Source: a virus
Length of the DNA stretch: 64,000 nucleotides
Reading direction: 5' to 3' (one strand)
Virus record (IMG/VR): IMGVR_UViG_3300027573_000779
Span: 1 to 64,000 of that record
The notes beneath the pieces are model-generated. The model worked only from the letters and a program-made list of their open reading frames with translations, ran no database searches and was not told where the DNA came from. Numbering within the stretch: position 1 is the first letter of the stretch; each line of letters begins with the position of its first letter. The translations under genes and the position numbers were made by a program. Shown here piece after piece: positions 38,673 to 48,132 of this stretch.

Positions 38673-39764
38673 ATGTTCACTTTAAACATCCCAATTAACT
38701 CCGTCTCTTTTGGCCAAACCTCAATTGCCATACTTAGGGAATTATATGCTCGCGGCATAGAGCCACATATTTTTCCCATAGGTCCGGTGGATTTAAGTGC
38801 CCAAAAGAATGATGATAGCTTTAATAATAAGGTTAGGACAGGATTAAATTCTGCCTTGTTGAAGCATAATAGAAACATGTTGACAGTCAAACTGTGGCAT
38901 CTTTCTGGAGGAATTGAATCTTTTGGCAACAGTCAGGTTTTGATTACTTTTTACGAGCTAGACAGCCCCACCAAAGAAGAAATCAACGCTTGTAAAAATA
39001 ACACCAAAGTCATCTTCACTTCAAAATATGCTCAACGGACTTTTGAAGACTGCGGTGTAACAAATACAGCTTTCATTCCTTTGGGCTTTGACTCTTATAG
39101 TTTTTATCGAAAAGATAAAGAATATTTCAAAGACAGAACAACCTTTAACTTGGCTGGTAAGTTTGAAAAGCGCAAAAATCACCCTAAAATAATCGCTTCT
39201 TGGGTTAAGAAATTTGGAAACAATCCAAAATATAGTCTTCAGTGCGCAATATATAATCCTTTTATGTCGCCCGAAGAGAACAAAGCTCTTCTTCCGCAAC
39301 TAACTGGAGGACAACGAATTGGAAACATAACCTTTTGCGGAGTTATGGCTACAAATGAAGATTATAACGATTACCTTAATTCTGCTGATATTATGATTGG
39401 AATGTCGGGAGGAGAAGGATTTGGACTGCCAGAGTTTCAATCTGTGGCCTTAGGAAAACATGCCGTTATTATGAATGCTCACGGCTACAAAAGTTGGGCA
39501 ACTGCTGAAAACTCAGTTTTAGTCAATCCGTCAGGGAAAATGCCCGCTTATGATGGTAAATTCTTTGTTCAAAACACCCCTTTTAATCAGGGTAATATTT
39601 ATGATTTTAATGAAGAAGAGTTTATTGCTGGCTGCGAAGCGGCGATTGAAAGAGTGGGTAAAAACAAAGTGAACGAAGAAGGGTTAAAGCTTCAAACGAC
39701 CCATTCAATTAAGACTGTTGTTGATAAGCTTTTAGATGTAATCAATGAATGCGAAAAAAAATGA
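38673..39764 (+). CDS. GT4-type glycosyltransferase, 363 aa
   Basis: GT-B fold: HFTSKYAQRTFEDCG-type region, LAGKFEKRKNHPKII (about 155-170), and GGEGFGLPEFQSVALGKHAVI (donor-binding E-x7-E, about 245-265). Transfers a sugar from a nucleotide sugar. Located outside the main sugar cluster; might decorate DNA, protein or a glycan. Confidence 0.8.
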   Translation: MFTLNIPINSVSFGQTSIAILRELYARGIEPHIFPIGPVDLSAQKNDDSFNNKVRTGLNSALLKHNRNMLTVKLWHLSGGIESFGNSQVLITFYELDSPTKEEINACKNNTKVIFTSKYAQRTFEDCGVTNTAFIPLGFDSYSFYRKDKEYFKDRTTFNLAGKFEKRKNHPKIIASWVKKFGNNPKYSLQCAIYNPFMSPEENKALLPQLTGGQRIGNITFCGVMATNEDYNDYLNSADIMIGMSGGEGFGLPEFQSVALGKHAVIMNAHGYKSWATAENSVLVNPSGKMPAYDGKFFVQNTPFNQGNIYDFNEEEFIAGCEAAIERVGKNKVNEEGLKLQTTHSIKTVVDKLLDVINECEKK

Positions 39765-40134
39765 AAAGGGCTTATGGTATTTAGCGGCTCCTTACTCTCA
39801 TAAAGACGATTATATTCGTTACTTGAGAGTGCTTCAAATTAATAAAGTAGCATCTCATTTGTTTGACGAAGGTTATTGGATATTTAGCCCAATTAGTCAC
39901 ACTCATCCAATTAAAGAAGTCTCAGCGCCGGGACAAATAGCCAGAGATGGAAGTTGGGAATTTTGGAAGGAATATGATGAATATATGCTTTCTTTATGTG
40001 ATGGCATTATTGTTTTAATGCTTGATGGATATGAGAATTCTGTAGGTGTGACTGCGGAACACAAATTCGCACGAGAAAATAACATACCGGTTCTATTCTT
40101 TGACCCTTTAACTTATACGTTCCTCACCATTTAA
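39745..40134 (+). CDS. DUF1937 (nucleoside deoxyribosyltransferase-like) protein, 129 aa
   Basis: YLAAPYSHKDDYIRYLRVLQ, FSPISHTHPI, DGIIVLMLDGYENSVGVTAEHKFA are the DUF1937 pattern, a fold related to nucleoside 2-deoxyribosyltransferases. Possible role in nucleoside salvage. Overlaps the glycosyltransferase gene by 20 nt. Confidence 0.82.
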   Translation: MNAKKNEKGLWYLAAPYSHKDDYIRYLRVLQINKVASHLFDEGYWIFSPISHTHPIKEVSAPGQIARDGSWEFWKEYDEYMLSLCDGIIVLMLDGYENSVGVTAEHKFARENNIPVLFFDPLTYTFLTI

Positions 40135-40141
40135 CTTATAC

Positions 40142-40513
40142 ATGCCCCATTACATCTATCAAAACCCTAAAACCAGAGAAATAAAAGAAGTCGTTCAGAG
40201 GATGAATGAACCCCATATCTATTCTGAAAATGGGGTTAAATTTAACCGTATCTTTACCATCCCTCAAGAAGCTATTGACACAAAAATAGACCCCAATAAC
40301 TCCAAAGACTTTGTTTCTAAAATGGGACGCAAAAGATGCAAGCTCGGAGATATGATGGACGAATCTGCGGCGCTTAGCGAACGCAGAGAAAAAATGATGG
40401 GTAAGGACCCAGTAAAAGAAAAATATTTTGAAAATTACAGTAAAAGAAGAAGAGGAAAACCGCACCCTTCGAAACTTACAAAACCAGAAGATATTTCTGT
40501 TGAAATAGTGTAG
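40142..40513 (+). CDS. FmdB-like phage protein without zinc Cys, 123 aa
   Basis: MPHYIYQNPKTREIKEVVQRMNEPH resembles the start of FmdB-type zinc-ribbon proteins, but the Cys pairs are absent; the C-terminus is basic (KRRRGKPHP). Known from large phages in my recollection; function unknown. Confidence 0.65.
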   Translation: MPHYIYQNPKTREIKEVVQRMNEPHIYSENGVKFNRIFTIPQEAIDTKIDPNNSKDFVSKMGRKRCKLGDMMDESAALSERREKMMGKDPVKEKYFENYSKRRRGKPHPSKLTKPEDISVEIV

Positions 40514-40572
40514 TAAAATATTTGTTAAATTTTCTTAAAGGAGATTTAATTTTGTTGTAATTTCATAATACT

Positions 40573-43500
40573 ATGACAAAAACTTTAACTCAGGACGCTA
40601 CCTCTATTAATTTTGAACAGGAAATTTCAAACTATATTTTTGTTAGTCGTTACAGTAGATTTAATGAAAAGTTAGGGAGAAGAGAAACATGGGATGAGGC
40701 AGTTAGTAGGTTGGAAACCATGCACTTAAAGAAATTTAATTATCTTTCAAAGGAGGATAAGGATGAAATTAAGTGGGCGTTTGATATGGTTAGAGCAAAA
40801 CGGGTCGTTCCTTCGATGCGAAGTTTACAGTTCGGAGGCAAAGCAATTGAAGCTCATCAAGCTAGAATTTTCAACTGTAGTGTTCGGCATGTAGATTCTA
40901 TTCGTTCTTTTGCTGAGATAATGTATCTTTTGCTTTGTGGATGCGGGGTAGGTATTGGAGTAAGCAGGTTTTTTCTTCGTCGCTTGCCTGATTTGGTAGA
41001 TGCTAAAGATAAAACTGGAACAGTTGTCACTTATAGTATTGAGGATAGTATGGAGGGGTGGGCTGATTCAGTTGAAGCTCTTTTGATGTGTTATTTTAAG
41101 AATACTCCCTATACAGGTAGGAAGATTTGTTTTGATTATTCTAAAATTAGAAAAAAAGGAACGCCTCTTAAGACTGGAGGAGGTAAAGCTCCGGGTTACA
41201 AAGGCTTAAAAAACACTCATCTGAAAATTAAAGCTCTTCTTGACCATATTATTGAAAATAAAAAACAACTTCGACTTAAATCTATTGATGCTTATGATAT
41301 TTTAATGCATTGTGCCGACGCCGTTCTTTCAGGGGGAATTAGACGCTCAGCTACTTCGGTTATTTTTGATGAAGACGACGAAGATATGATGAATGCTAAA
41401 ACCTCATTTAAAGTAACTAAAAAAAGTGGGTTTGAAGAAGATGGGACCTCTGTTGTTGGTGGAAAGACCTATCAGTTATACAACGGCAAAGTTACTGTTG
41501 ATGGCCTAACCTATTATGTCACTTTGAAAGAATATGAATACGAACAGCTTAAGAAAAGCGGAACAATTAGCTGGATGCATATTCAACCCCAAAGAGCAAG
41601 GTCTAACAATAGCATTTTACTTCTAAGGGATAAAATAACGTATGAGAAGTTCAATGAGATGGTACAAAGAACCCGTCAATGGGGAGAACCGGGATTTGTA
41701 TTTGCTAATCATCCTTGGACCCTACTGAACCCCTGTTTTGAGATAGGGTTTATTCCTATTACCGACGATGGAGTTTGCGGCACCCAGTTTTGTAACCTCA
41801 CTTCTATCAACGGGAAAAAGATTACCTCTTTTCAAGACTTTAAAGAATGTGGCAAGGCAGCTTCATTAATAGGAACACTCCAAGCGGCTTATACTTACTT
41901 CTCTTATCTTTCACAAGCAGCACAGGAAGTAAGCGAGCAAGAAAGTTTATTGGGCGTAAGCCTAACAGGATGGATGGATTCTCCGTCCGTTCTCTTAAAT
42001 GAGGAAAATCAAAGAAAGGTAAGTTCTCTCGTGGTAGAAACAAACAGGATTTGGGCTAAGAAAATTGGCGTAAATCAGGCAGCAAGAACAACATGCGTAA
42101 AACCCGAGGGTTGCGTTTCAGCCGATACTTTAATTTTATCTAATGAAGGTATTTTATATTTAGATGAGGTTGGGGATATTAATGGTAAAGAATGGCAAAA
42201 TCATCAAATAAATATTAGTTCTGCGTTAGATATTAAAGCATCAGATAAATTTTTTGTTAATGGACGCAAAAACGTATTAAAAATTAAATTTAACAGTGGA
42301 TTTGAATTTACTGGAACCCTCAATCATAAAGTTCAAGTTGTCAATAGTCACGGAATAGAATGGAAACAGCTTGATAATTTACAAAAAGGGGATGCTGTTG
42401 TTTACAGAATTGGTGGATACGATAGTGCTTTTGGGTCTTATCAAAAGCTCAAGAAGCCCTCATTTGTATTACATAAAAACTCTCATAACACACAAGAAAT
42501 AATATGCCCCCCTATCTTAGACGAAGAACTTGCTTGGTTCCTCGGTCTTTATTTAGGAGACGGTTCGAATCACGAGAAAGGGATACGTATTTCAGGCAAC
42601 CGAAAAGATGTGTCAGATTTAGATAAAGCGAATAAGATAGTTAATAAATATTTTGGCATATCTTTTACTACTAGTAATTATCAAAAAGATGAATTAGATA
42701 ATAGAATTCAATATTATTTCAATTCAATACAATTGCTTAAGTTTTTGGAAGAGAATGGCCTTTTGAAACCTAAATCTCAAGACATTGAAATCCCTAAGAT
42801 TGTTCGTCAGTCTCCTAAATCTGTAATTGAATTTTATTTAGATGGGTATGCAGCAGCAGATGGATGTGATGAGAGTCGAACTAGGAGTTACCATACTGTT
42901 TCTGAGAAGATGGCAAAGCAACTACCAATAGTTTTAAGAGCTATAGGAAAAGATTGTAAAGTTCGCAAATATAAGCCTTCCAAAGGGTCGTTCGGCACAA
43001 ATGAAAAATATTGGATACAAGAACGAAAGAGCTTAAATGGTAATATAAACAGGAATAGCCGTTTAGATAAAAAAATATACAATATATTAAAGGCAAGCGG
43101 CTACAGTAGCCATTTATATGATGTGGTTGACAATGTTGTTTATGGGGCGAATGAGCCAACCTATGATATTTCGGTTCCAGACGAACATGCCTATATTGCT
43201 AATAGCTTTGTTTCCCACAACACATCATCTTTAGTCCTAGGCACTGCCTCAGGCATTCACCCACATCATTCTAGAAGATATTTCAGAAGAGTTCAATGTA
43301 ACACAGAAGACAATGTGTATAGACACTTTAAAAAGACCAATCCCAAACTTTGTGAGCCTTCAGTATGGTCCGCCAATAAAACAGACGATGTAATTACTTT
43401 TCCAGTCACGGTTTCTGATGAAGCAATGGTTAAAAGTGACCTTTCTGCTATTGAACATTTGGAAATTATCAAATCTGTTCAAAAAAATTGGGTAATTAAC

Positions 43501-43827
43501 GGAACAACCGAAGCAAACAAGAAGGATTTGACTCATAATGTCTCATGCACCGTTATCGTTAAAGATGACGAGTGGGACAAGGTAATCGATTATCTTTATC
43601 TAAACAGAGAGTATTTTGCTGCCGTTTCTCTTTTGCCAGAAACTGGAGATAAAGACTTTCCTCAAGCTCCAATGGAGGCCGTTATAACTCCAGAAGATGA
43701 AGAACATTGGGAGGAAATTATTAGTAATTTTAAGTCCGTAGATTATACCAAACTTAAAGAAGAAGAAGATAATACTGCCCTTTCCCAAGAAGGCTCTTGT
43801 TATGGTGGAGCCTGTCAAATAATATAG
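40573..43827 (+). CDS. nrdJ: Class II (B12-dependent) ribonucleotide reductase with intein
   Basis: 1084 aa; about 714 aa after removal of an intein (residues 514-883). Extein motifs: FGGKAIEAHQARIFNCSV, NPCFEIGF (glutamate/cysteine active-site loop), CGTQFCNLTSINGK, a TxVKPEG...TSSLVLGTASGIHPHH junction, and the C-terminal redox pair ...GSCYGGACQII. Reads as the monomeric RTPR type that reduces NTPs or NDPs with adenosylcobalamin; host cobalamin would be required. A GGAGAT-like sequence lies about 27 nt upstream, but no clear promoter is visible. Confidence 0.93.
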   Translation: MTKTLTQDATSINFEQEISNYIFVSRYSRFNEKLGRRETWDEAVSRLETMHLKKFNYLSKEDKDEIKWAFDMVRAKRVVPSMRSLQFGGKAIEAHQARIFNCSVRHVDSIRSFAEIMYLLLCGCGVGIGVSRFFLRRLPDLVDAKDKTGTVVTYSIEDSMEGWADSVEALLMCYFKNTPYTGRKICFDYSKIRKKGTPLKTGGGKAPGYKGLKNTHLKIKALLDHIIENKKQLRLKSIDAYDILMHCADAVLSGGIRRSATSVIFDEDDEDMMNAKTSFKVTKKSGFEEDGTSVVGGKTYQLYNGKVTVDGLTYYVTLKEYEYEQLKKSGTISWMHIQPQRARSNNSILLLRDKITYEKFNEMVQRTRQWGEPGFVFANHPWTLLNPCFEIGFIPITDDGVCGTQFCNLTSINGKKITSFQDFKECGKAASLIGTLQAAYTYFSYLSQAAQEVSEQESLLGVSLTGWMDSPSVLLNEENQRKVSSLVVETNRIWAKKIGVNQAARTTCVKPEGCVSADTLILSNEGILYLDEVGDINGKEWQNHQINISSALDIKASDKFFVNGRKNVLKIKFNSGFEFTGTLNHKVQVVNSHGIEWKQLDNLQKGDAVVYRIGGYDSAFGSYQKLKKPSFVLHKNSHNTQEIICPPILDEELAWFLGLYLGDGSNHEKGIRISGNRKDVSDLDKANKIVNKYFGISFTTSNYQKDELDNRIQYYFNSIQLLKFLEENGLLKPKSQDIEIPKIVRQSPKSVIEFYLDGYAAADGCDESRTRSYHTVSEKMAKQLPIVLRAIGKDCKVRKYKPSKGSFGTNEKYWIQERKSLNGNINRNSRLDKKIYNILKASGYSSHLYDVVDNVVYGANEPTYDISVPDEHAYIANSFVSHNTSSLVLGTASGIHPHHSRRYFRRVQCNTEDNVYRHFKKTNPKLCEPSVWSANKTDDVITFPVTVSDEAMVKSDLSAIEHLEIIKSVQKNWVINGTTEANKKDLTHNVSCTVIVKDDEWDKVIDYLYLNREYFAAVSLLPETGDKDFPQAPMEAVITPEDEEHWEEIISNFKSVDYTKLKEEEDNTALSQEGSCYGGACQII
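42112..43221 (+). other. Intein with LAGLIDADG (DOD) homing endonuclease domain
   Basis: Begins with Cys514 (CVSADTLILS) after KPEG and ends VSHN before Thr (+1). N-terminal splicing block with TGTLNHKVQV (block B His), DOD motifs LGLYLGDGS and LDGYAAADG, and C-terminal blocks F/G (VPDEHAYIANSFVSHN). 370 aa, so splicing and endonuclease appear intact. Inserted in the conserved TVKPEG-TxS site of the reductase, next to the nucleotide-binding loop. Confidence 0.93.
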
Positions 43828-43837
43828 GTCTTTTTTA

Positions 43838-43865
43838 GGCTCTTTTGTGTAAATACATAAGAGCC
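43838..43865 (+). other. Hairpin downstream of nrdJ
   Basis: GGCTCTT/AAGAGCC, 7-bp stem with a 14-nt loop, just after a T-run in the nrdJ 3' region. May stabilise the mRNA end; T-run precedes rather than follows the stem. Confidence 0.5.
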
Positions 43866-43894
43866 ATGTTAACTATAGAAAGACTTTAATTTTA

Positions 43895-43937
43895 AAGCTA
43901 TCGTGCAACTTTCGAGGTTGGCGGTAGCTTATTTTTT
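43895..43937 (+). terminator. Intrinsic terminator between nrdJ and the coiled-coil gene
   Basis: AAGCTATCG/CGGTAGCTT, 9-bp stem with one T-G pair, loop 18 nt, followed by ATTTTTT. The next ATG begins right at the end of the T-run, so expression of the next two genes requires read-through or a promoter inside this hairpin region. Confidence 0.8.
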
Positions 43938-44312
43938 ATGGACGAAAAAATACAACTAGAATTTGAAAACAGAATAGGACAATTGGAAAGTCTTCAGAGT
44001 CAGACACTTAGGATTGTCCAAAAGATTGAGAGGCGTCTAATTGGGGATATTGAAGATGATAAGCCGGGGCTGGTAGATGATTTTAGAGCGGTTCGCAAAA
44101 TTGTTGAGACCTTTGATGGTAAAATGATTCGTCTTGAACAACTTAACTTAGAAGAGAGAATTATCAGCGTTGAATCTTCGGTTACTGATTTAACAAGGGC
44201 TTTTCAAGACGTTAATAAATGGAAATGGGCTATTTGGGGCGGAATTATTGTTTTTGTCTTCTTTGTTGATAAAATTTGGGAAATTGTAAAAGAGTGGTTT
44301 AAAACACCTTAA
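43938..44312 (+). CDS. Coiled-coil protein with C-terminal TM anchor, 124 aa
   Basis: Long amphipathic helices (about 3-85) and a C-terminal TM (KWAIWGGIIVFVFFVDKIW, about 95-115) with a basic tail. The layout resembles XhlA-like holin/haemolysin proteins. Followed 3 nt later by a lipoprotein gene; together they could be a membrane or lysis pair, but no endolysin is seen. Confidence 0.62.
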   Translation: MDEKIQLEFENRIGQLESLQSQTLRIVQKIERRLIGDIEDDKPGLVDDFRAVRKIVETFDGKMIRLEQLNLEERIISVESSVTDLTRAFQDVNKWKWAIWGGIIVFVFFVDKIWEIVKEWFKTP

Positions 44313-44315
44313 AAT

Positions 44316-44987
44316 ATGAAAAAAGTTATATTATTGTTTTTAGTTTTTGTAAGTTTGTTTATTGTTTCGTGCAGTTCTTCTATGCGAATTAAGGGAGGTA
44401 AACTGAACTATACTGGCGCAACCGGCACTGTCGCCAATCAAATCCAATCAGAAGACCCAAAAGACAAGACAAGTTTCTCCAGTGAGTCAGAAAAAATCAT
44501 AGAAATGATTATCCCTGCTGGCTCCATTATAGAAGTGCCATCTTTGGTGGGGACTACCAACACACAAAAGATTACTATTATTACCAACATTCCTTTCAAA
44601 GCCACTATTAAAGATAAAGTTAACAGTAGTGCGGGAGGCTCCCAAAAAAACGTACTTGGGGAGACTATCGCGAAGCTGAAAAGCATGAAATGGATAAGTA
44701 TAGTCGGAATGTTTTTGATGCTGTTCGGTGGAGCCTCTATGTTCTGGCCCCCATTGAGAGCGGTTATCGGGAGTTATACGACATCTTTAGTAATAGTGGC
44801 TGGTGGCGTTCTATTATTAATTCTACCAGTAATAGTAGTGGGGAATGAGACTCTTATACTAGCCGTTGTGCTTGGTGCAGTTGGTATTTATTTTCTAGCT
44901 TACCGTTATGGCGGAACCAGCAAAGAAACAAAAATTTGGCGCGACCTCAACAAAAACAATATTGTTGATGAAGGGGAAACAAAGTAG
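44316..44987 (+). CDS. Lipoprotein with three C-terminal TM segments, 223 aa
   Basis: Lipobox LFIVSC (Cys about 19) after a short signal sequence; beta-rich region to about 120; TM segments about 128-150, 155-178 and 180-200; a C-terminal EF-hand-like DLNKNNIVDEGE loop. A lipoprotein that also spans the membrane is unusual. Possible spanin/holin-like role is inference only. Confidence 0.65.
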   Translation: MKKVILLFLVFVSLFIVSCSSSMRIKGGKLNYTGATGTVANQIQSEDPKDKTSFSSESEKIIEMIIPAGSIIEVPSLVGTTNTQKITIITNIPFKATIKDKVNSSAGGSQKNVLGETIAKLKSMKWISIVGMFLMLFGGASMFWPPLRAVIGSYTTSLVIVAGGVLLLILPVIVVGNETLILAVVLGAVGIYFLAYRYGGTSKETKIWRDLNKNNIVDEGETK

Positions 44988-45068
44988 AAAAATTCCCTCT
45001 CTGAGTGTAATATATAGTGAGTGTTAAATCAATTAAAGAAGTAGGTCAATAACAACACCGAAAAAGTC

Positions 45069-45141
45069 CCTCGCCAGATTTAACACATCGATGGTCATAC
45101 TTACGATGATGACCTTTCCCAAATAAACATTAATGGCGAGG
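45069..45141 (+). terminator. Long-loop inverted repeat before the sugar cluster
   Basis: CCTCGCCA (45069-45076) pairs with TGGCGAGG (45134-45141), enclosing a GGTCAT...ATGACC hairpin and followed by CATTTTTATT. May end transcription from the upstream pair or be a small structured RNA. Confidence 0.55.
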
Positions 45142-45149
45142 CATTTTTA

Positions 45150-45178
45150 TTGGAAATTTCAGTGCTTAAAATTATGAT
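45150..45178 (+). promoter_or_regulatory. Promoter of the sugar cluster
   Basis: TTGGAA (45150-45155), 17-bp spacer, TATGAT (45173-45178), ATG 9 nt later. Weak -35, good -10. Confidence 0.5.
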
Positions 45179-45187
45179 ATCCAATAG

Positions 45188-45556
45188 ATGATAGATACTA
45201 GTGCCAAGCCCGAAATAGTTAAAAAAGGTTGGGGCGAAGAAGTAATCATTGTTAATAATGATGAATACTGCGGAAAAATTCTAAAAATAAATGCGGGGCA
45301 CGAATTTTCGTTTCATTTCCATAAACTAAAACTAGAAACTTTTTATGTGCTTAAAGGAATTGCTGCTTTAAAATATCTAGATTTAGCTACCGGAGAAGAG
45401 CTTCAGGCAACTCTACAAAAGGGAGACATTGTTCATATCCCAAGATGCGAACCTCATCAAATTAGTGCCGACTTTGATACCGAAATCATCGAATTTTCAA
45501 CCCATCATGAAGATTCAGACAGCTACAGAATCGCAAAGGGTGACTCCCAAAGGTAG
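45188..45556 (+). CDS. Cupin protein (mannose-6-phosphate isomerase/cupin type), 122 aa
   Basis: Starts with GWGEEVIIVN and has FHFHKLKLETFYVLKG (His/Glu metal motif 1, about 50-65) and PRCEPHQI (motif 2). Single-domain cupin as in ManC C-terminal/type II PMI modules. May act in GDP-mannose supply for the GDP-mannose dehydratase at the cluster end. Confidence 0.78.
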   Translation: MIDTSAKPEIVKKGWGEEVIIVNNDEYCGKILKINAGHEFSFHFHKLKLETFYVLKGIAALKYLDLATGEELQATLQKGDIVHIPRCEPHQISADFDTEIIEFSTHHEDSDSYRIAKGDSQR

Positions 45557-45559
45557 ACT

Positions 45560-46435
45560 ATGATTATTGCAACTTGCGGGGGTATTGGGGACCAAATACT
45601 AGCCTTTCAAGCGGCTAATAGGTTTTGTGCTGAAGGCGGTAATTGTAAGCCTATTATTTACTCATTCTCCAGAAAGGAAGTTTTTGAAGTTTTGTTTACT
45701 TTGTTTGGAAATTATTTCCAGATAAAACATATAGATGATGAAGCTGAACATAAGTTATTAAACGACGAAACTTATAGGAACAAGGTTTTCAAAGACAATG
45801 AATTTGGTTTGGTTTGGCCTGACCTTTTGTGGTCGCACCCATTATCTCTAAAACTTTATGATAGTCACATACAGATAGTTAAACAAATAAGGCTTTTAAC
45901 TAAACATTTAATTCCTGAAAATATTATCTATTTTGGTTTAAATACAACTACTAATGGATATCTTTATAATAATATTGGACAGTTACTTTTAAATACTGCT
46001 AGATTGTTACCAAACCATACAGTTTATTTTCCCAAAATTGATAAATGGAACGCAACGCCCATTAACATAGATTTAGAGTTTGACTTTCCTAAAAACGTCC
46101 ATATTGATACCAATCCAACCTTCCTTAAGAGTCTTGATTATTTAAAGAGAAGCTGTTATGGGGTTTTTGCCGACAATGGCCCTTCTCATATTGCCTATCA
46201 ATTAGGACTGCCCAGACTGGTTTTGGATTCTAGGTTTGGTTTTAATGGGCTTCCATGGGCCGCTCGTTGGAGACAAGACCTTACAGAATCAATTCCTATT
46301 TCTTCCAGTCCTTCAGAAATTGCTAGACTTATTAAAACCAACATTGAAGTCCCCCAAACCTGTCTAATTCCTAGACATACAGTTTTAGTTAATCAAGACG
46401 TAGATTGGAAACAAGTTCTTATAATCAAATACTAG
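45560..46435 (+). CDS. GT9-like (heptosyltransferase-fold) protein, 291 aa
   Basis: GGIGDQILAFQAANRF at the N-terminus and CYGVFADNGPSHIAYQLG (about 210-228), resembling the DTGPSHxA acceptor region of ADP-heptose transferases. Predicted GT-B. Substrate unknown. A second GT9-like gene lies at 52882. Confidence 0.7.
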   Translation: MIIATCGGIGDQILAFQAANRFCAEGGNCKPIIYSFSRKEVFEVLFTLFGNYFQIKHIDDEAEHKLLNDETYRNKVFKDNEFGLVWPDLLWSHPLSLKLYDSHIQIVKQIRLLTKHLIPENIIYFGLNTTTNGYLYNNIGQLLLNTARLLPNHTVYFPKIDKWNATPINIDLEFDFPKNVHIDTNPTFLKSLDYLKRSCYGVFADNGPSHIAYQLGLPRLVLDSRFGFNGLPWAARWRQDLTESIPISSSPSEIARLIKTNIEVPQTCLIPRHTVLVNQDVDWKQVLIIKY

Positions 46436-46436
46436 T

Positions 46437-47351
46437 ATGAAAGTTTTAGTTTTAGGTGGATGCGGTTACGTAGGGTCGGCACTTTGTCCTTATTTAAAAA
46501 CTAACGGAATTGAAGTATTTTCTGTTGATTTAGAATGGTTTGGCAATCCAGCGAACATTCCTAATAGAATTTTGGATATGTCTGATATATTGGATATTTC
46601 TCATATAATGCCTTTAGATTATGATGCAATTGTTTTGCTGGCTGGCCATTCAAGCGTCAAAATGTGTTTAAATAATCTTCTTCCAACTTTTAAAAACAAC
46701 GTTCAGAACTTTGTTGAATTGCTTGGCAAGGTTAAAAAGGGCACAAAATTCATTTATGCCAGTAGTTCCAGCGTCTATGGCAAAGTTAATCGTAGTATAA
46801 TGGACGAAAACTGTATTGAGTATGTTTGTAGTAACTATTATGATTTCTCAAAGTTTGAAATCGATAGTTATATGAAAATGAATCAAGACGTTGAGTATTA
46901 TGGTCTTAGGTTTGGAACCATAAATGGCTTTTCTCATAATTTCAGAAACGACATTATGTTGAATTCAATGTATGCGACCGCAATGTCAGACAAAGAAATC
47001 AGAGTTAATAATTTACAAGTAAGAAGACCAATACTTGGAATGTATGATTTATGCAAAGCTATTCTAACTATTCTTAAAAAAGGTTCGTTTGAAAAGCGCG
47101 GAATTTACAATTTAGCTTCATTTAATGGAAGCGTCGATGCTATTTCTCAAAGAGCCGCTAAAATATTAGAGGTTCCAGTTCGTTATATGACCGATACAGA
47201 TGCCTATGATTTTGCCATTTCAACCGGAAAATTTGAAAACACTTTTAAATTTAATTTTGTAGAAACTGTTGATAGTATTTTGTTTAGTATTACAGAAAAC
47301 AAAGATAATTTAGTAATGTCAAATCGTAACCAGCCTAAGTTTTATGATTAA
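46437..47351 (+). CDS. NAD(P)-dependent sugar epimerase/dehydratase (SDR), 304 aa
   Basis: Rossmann start LVLGGCGYVGSALCPYL, IYASSSSVYG (Ser), YYDFSKFEID (Tyr-x3-Lys), FGTINGFS. Extended SDR acting on a nucleotide sugar. Could supply the reductase/epimerase step missing after the ColD-like enzyme; not provable from sequence. Confidence 0.85.
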   Translation: MKVLVLGGCGYVGSALCPYLKTNGIEVFSVDLEWFGNPANIPNRILDMSDILDISHIMPLDYDAIVLLAGHSSVKMCLNNLLPTFKNNVQNFVELLGKVKKGTKFIYASSSSVYGKVNRSIMDENCIEYVCSNYYDFSKFEIDSYMKMNQDVEYYGLRFGTINGFSHNFRNDIMLNSMYATAMSDKEIRVNNLQVRRPILGMYDLCKAILTILKKGSFEKRGIYNLASFNGSVDAISQRAAKILEVPVRYMTDTDAYDFAISTGKFENTFKFNFVETVDSILFSITENKDNLVMSNRNQPKFYD

Positions 47352-48132
47352 AATTGGAGTTACCGCAATTGGTTATAATTGCAACGAACATTTAGCGGCT
47401 GTTCTAAAACCTTGGATGGAACTAAAAGAAGCCTGTCTTTTTGGTAATTTAATTAAGTCTGTTCATATAGCATTTACTCATGGATGCTTTACTGAAACTG
47501 CGCAACTGGGCTATCCAATAATATCCACAGATGGGACTATAGAATACTTAAAAGCTCTTCATGAACTTGGTGATAGTGGAATTGATTTTTTAGACATTAA
47601 AGAAACTCCGCAGCTTGAATATGAGATGTGGACCAATAATTTACCTTATCTCTTTAGTAAAGACATTGATTTGTTGGTAATGCTTAACGCGGACGAACTA
47701 TGGGAGATTAATGAAATTATTAAAGCTGTAACCTACATTAAAGAAACAGAATTCATTGATTATTTTAAAGTTAATTTTAAAAACTATTGTATCGATTATA
47801 ATCATTATGTTTCAGACTTCATAGTCCCCCGTATTTGGTGGGCTAAAAAGAATGGAGGGATTAAAAGGTTTTATCGAGATGACCTGCTTGAATATAATAA
47901 CGGAAAAAGAGATGTGGAGGTTTCCCATAAGGTTATTTCCCCTAATATTATTTTCCCCAAACATTATTCTTGGGTAGGGTCAAAAGAATACCTTCAGCGC
48001 AAATTAGGATTTCAAAAGCTCCGTTATGGCAACTGTTCTTATGCTTGGGATGAAGTTAATGACAGGCTTATGCTGAATGAAGAGTTTTATAAAACTACCG
48101 GATTACCTAAACCAGAGATTTTAAGCGTATGA
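47344..48132 (+). CDS. Glycosyltransferase-like protein (GT-A type), 262 aa
   Basis: DLLVMLNADELWE (about 117-129) resembles a DxD-type metal site; YRIAFTHG-like and W-rich C-terminus (YAWDEVNDR) as in GT2/GT92-like proteins. Acceptor unknown. 8-nt overlap with the epimerase gene. Confidence 0.6.
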   Translation: MIKIGVTAIGYNCNEHLAAVLKPWMELKEACLFGNLIKSVHIAFTHGCFTETAQLGYPIISTDGTIEYLKALHELGDSGIDFLDIKETPQLEYEMWTNNLPYLFSKDIDLLVMLNADELWEINEIIKAVTYIKETEFIDYFKVNFKNYCIDYNHYVSDFIVPRIWWAKKNGGIKRFYRDDLLEYNNGKRDVEVSHKVISPNIIFPKHYSWVGSKEYLQRKLGFQKLRYGNCSYAWDEVNDRLMLNEEFYKTTGLPKPEILSV

